64,000 nt of DNA from Luteitalea pratensis (GTDB lineage: Bacteria; Acidobacteriota; Vicinamibacteria; Vicinamibacterales; Vicinamibacteraceae). The stretch covers positions 6,979,001-7,043,000 of the forward strand of contig NZ_CP015136.1 in assembly GCF_001618865.1 (NCBI RefSeq), given 5' to 3'. Position 1 is the stretch's first letter. Every line of letters begins with the position of its first letter. Below the pieces are notes generated by a model. It was not told the origin of the DNA. It saw only the letters and a program-made list of their open reading frames with translations, and searched no databases. Shown here piece after piece: positions 62,199-64,000 of the stretch. A program made the position numbers and the translations under genes.

Positions 62199-62275
62199 GG
62201 GCCGTTCGGCGAACGGCCCCTGCCCTCGTGACAGATGCCGCAGTCAGTAGGTAGGGCGCGTTCCCCGAACGCGCC
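62199..62275. repeat. Two GTTC-NNN-GAAC hairpins between hemB and hemL
   Basis: First hairpin: GGGCCGTTC (62199-62207), GGC, GAACGGCCC (62211-62219). Second: GGCGCGTTC (62255-62263), CCC, GAACGCGCC (62267-62275), preceded by GGTAG. Both have 9-base perfect stems, 3-base loops and the same GTTC/GAAC core next to the loop. The second resembles a GGTAGGGC module found reverse-oriented at 28680-28690. There is no T run. Confidence 0.8.
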
Positions 62276-62294
62276 GACGACAGGACGGAGACGC

Positions 62295-63608
62295 ATGGCG
62301 GTGCGAAAGGTGACGCGCTCGGCGAAGTTGTTCGAGCGAGCGCAGAAGGTGATGCCGGGCGGTGTAAGCAGCCCCGTGCGCGCGTTCAAGGCCGTCGGCG
62401 GTGAGCCGCGGTTCATGAAGAGCGGCAAGGGCGCCTACATCAAGGACGAAGATGGCCGCACATATCTCGACTACGTGATGTCGTGGGGGCCGCTCATCCA
62501 CGGTCATGCCCCGAAGGGACTGCTCGCGGCGCTGGGGCGAGCCGCCAAACACGGCACCAGTTTCGGAGCGCCGACCCGCCTCGAGATCGAGTTGGCCGAG
62601 GCGGTGCGTGAGCTCGTGCCGTCGATGGAACTGGTGCGCTTCACGAGCTCCGGGACCGAGGCCGCCATGAGCGTCCTGCGGGTGGCCCGGGCGGCGACCG
62701 GCCGAGACGCCGTGATCAAGTTTGCCGGCTGCTACCACGGCCACGCCGACGGCTTCCTGGTGGACGCGGGGAGCGGCGCCGCGACACTCGGTGTTCCGAC
62801 CTCACCTGGTGTCCCGAAGGCCGCTGCGGCCTTGACGCTCACCGCACGTTACAACGACCTTGCATCGGTCGAGTCCGTCGCCGAACTAGCGAAGGACGGC
62901 GTCGCCGCCGTGCTCGTCGAGCCGATCGCCGGCAACATGGGCCTCGTGCCGCCCGAGCCCGGCTTCCTCGAAGGGTTACGGGCGTTGTGCGATCGCAGCG
63001 GCGCGCTGCTCGTCTTCGACGAGGTGATCAGCGGCTTCAGGGCCTCGCGCGGTGGCGCGCAGCACCTGCTCGGTGTCCGCCCTGACCTGACGTGTCTCGG
63101 CAAGATCATCGGCGGCGGCCTGCCGGTCGGAGCCTACGGCGGCCGCGAGGACCTCATGCGACGCGTCGCTCCGGACGGGCCGGTGTACCAGGCCGGGACG
63201 CTGTCGGGAAACCCACTCGCGATGACGGCGGGCCTCTGGGCGCTGTCGCAACTCTCCGACAAGCTCTACGCGAAGCTCGAACGTCTCGGTGGCCTTCTCG
63301 CCGAGGGCCTGTCCGATGCCGCGCACCGCGCCGGCACCGACGTCAGCATCAATCGCGTCGGCTCGCTGCTCACGGTCTTCTTCCTCGATCGGCCGGTGAT
63401 GAATTACGACGACGCGAAGGCCTCCGACACGGCGGCGTACGGGCGGTTCTTCCAGGCGATGCTTGCAGAAGGCATCTACCTGCCACCATCACAGTTTGAG
63501 GCGTGGTTCCTGTCTGGCGCGCACGCCACGCGTGACGTCGACGACACGATTCGCGCGGCCCGCAAGGCGTTCGAGGCGGCAGCCACGACGCAGGCGGTCG
63601 GCGACTGA
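62295..63608 (+). CDS. hemL: Glutamate-1-semialdehyde 2,1-aminomutase
   Basis: PLP enzyme that turns glutamate-1-semialdehyde into 5-aminolevulinate, the second step of the C5 route. The 437-residue product shows MPGGVSSPVRAFKAVGG, SSGTEAAMSVLRVARA, CYHGHADGFLV, the PLP-binding DEVISGFRASRGG and the Schiff-base lysine K270 in LTCLGKIIGGGLPVGAYGG. It starts at ATG 62295, with GGAG just upstream; a frame from 62235 would begin within the hairpin region. With hemA, hemC, hemD and hemB it gives all steps from glutamyl-tRNA to uroporphyrinogen-III. Confidence 0.97.
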   Translation: MAVRKVTRSAKLFERAQKVMPGGVSSPVRAFKAVGGEPRFMKSGKGAYIKDEDGRTYLDYVMSWGPLIHGHAPKGLLAALGRAAKHGTSFGAPTRLEIELAEAVRELVPSMELVRFTSSGTEAAMSVLRVARAATGRDAVIKFAGCYHGHADGFLVDAGSGAATLGVPTSPGVPKAAAALTLTARYNDLASVESVAELAKDGVAAVLVEPIAGNMGLVPPEPGFLEGLRALCDRSGALLVFDEVISGFRASRGGAQHLLGVRPDLTCLGKIIGGGLPVGAYGGREDLMRRVAPDGPVYQAGTLSGNPLAMTAGLWALSQLSDKLYAKLERLGGLLAEGLSDAAHRAGTDVSINRVGSLLTVFFLDRPVMNYDDAKASDTAAYGRFFQAMLAEGIYLPPSQFEAWFLSGAHATRDVDDTIRAARKAFEAAATTQAVGD

Positions 63609-63621
63609 AGCAGGGCACGGC

Positions 63622-64000
63622 GTGCAGGCGTTCTACTGCGACCATTTCGTGCTGCCGCTTCCGGAGGGGCATCGCTTCCCGATGGACAAGTACGCGCGCC
63701 TCCGGGCGCGCGTCGTCGACAACGGCATCCTCCCACTCGAGCAGTTGCATGAACCACATGCCGCGCCATGGACCGACCTCATGCGCGTGCATACGCCGGA
63801 TTACGTGGCCCGTGTCCGCGACGGCGGGCTCACGCGCGAAGAGCAGCGTCGAATCGGCTTTCCGTGGTCGGTGCAGATGGTCGAGCGGTCACGGCGATCG
63901 GTGGGAGGGACCATTGACGCGGCCCGCGCCGCGCTGCAGGACGGGGTCTCGGCCAATCTCGCCGGGGGCACCCACCACGCGTTCCGGGACCGCGGCGAGG
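63622..64000 (+). CDS. Histone-deacetylase-family protein, partial
   Basis: A frame opens at GTG 63622 and runs off the right edge after 126 codons. It reads VQAFYCDHFVLPLPEGHRFP, then MDKYARLRARVVDNGILPLE, RVHTPDYVARVRDGG and, at the end, NLAGGTHHAFRDRGE. The FVLPLPEGHRFP start, the VHTPDYV element and the GGTHHAF motif are those of class I/II-like bacterial histone deacetylase and acetoin-utilisation (AcuC) proteins. The zinc ligands lie beyond the edge. It is 13 bases after hemL, perhaps in the same unit. Confidence 0.8.
   Translation, partial: MQAFYCDHFVLPLPEGHRFPMDKYARLRARVVDNGILPLEQLHEPHAAPWTDLMRVHTPDYVARVRDGGLTREEQRRIGFPWSVQMVERSRRSVGGTIDAARAALQDGVSANLAGGTHHAFRDRGE

Overview
The window is high-GC bacterial chromosome with dense, mostly co-directional genes. 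Gene content and style suggest an Acidobacteriota member, perhaps Vicinamibacteria (Luteitalea-like). This is inference: there is a diaminopimelate-type murein pathway, CRTAC1/UnbV and VWA secreted proteins, a TIGR03960-type radical SAM protein, many GTG/TTG starts and no phage or insertion sequence. No rRNA, tRNA or CRISPR array was seen.

Layout. 1-6000: a cut-off secreted protein, an RNase HI, PgeF, a small SpoVG-like protein, a GT-C-type membrane protein and a radical SAM enzyme. 6143-22952 (minus strand): the division and cell wall (dcw) cluster in the order mraZ-rsmH-ftsL-ftsI-murE-murF-mraY-murD-ftsW-murG-murC-ftsQ-ftsA-ftsZ. Most junctions overlap by 1-4 bases; murB and ddl are missing. 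A promoter overlaid by three GTGGA MraZ-type boxes precedes it. 23099-28644 (plus strand, divergent): four glycosyltransferases, a sugar-nucleotide epimerase and a sugar aminotransferase, which look like an envelope glycan locus. 28937-39062: an STN-like secreted protein, YqeY, a CRTAC1-like and a TPR protein, the lipid II flippase MurJ, an MFS pump, a rhomboid protease, a methyltransferase and a cupin. 39276-50529: a fused E1 2-oxoacid dehydrogenase, a beta-propeller protein, an HtrA-like protease, a LuxR-type regulator, an enoyl-CoA hydratase-like enzyme, an unknown membrane protein, TypA/BipA and a hybrid histidine kinase. 50791-54313: an EamA transporter and only the membrane part of ATP synthase (atpZ-atpI-atpB-atpE). 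54436-63608: two VWA proteins, then a haem operon (hemX-like, hemA, hemC, cobA-hemD fusion, hemB, hemL). The window ends inside a histone-deacetylase-family gene.

The most unusual signal lies between genes. At least nine intergenic sites carry short tandem arrays of 7- or 8-base units, and many are arranged as two facing arms that could fold into long hairpins. The unit differs from site to site, but the format is the same. One unit, GTCTCAG, recurs at three sites. Other dispersed hairpin families (CCGGAC/GTCCGG and GTTC-NNN-GAAC) are also present. A second recurring pattern is a -10-like hexamer (TATACT, TAGACT, TACACT, TAAGAT) ending 6-7 bases before a start codon, which suggests leaderless mRNAs for typA, yqeY, the rhomboid gene and cobA-hemD.
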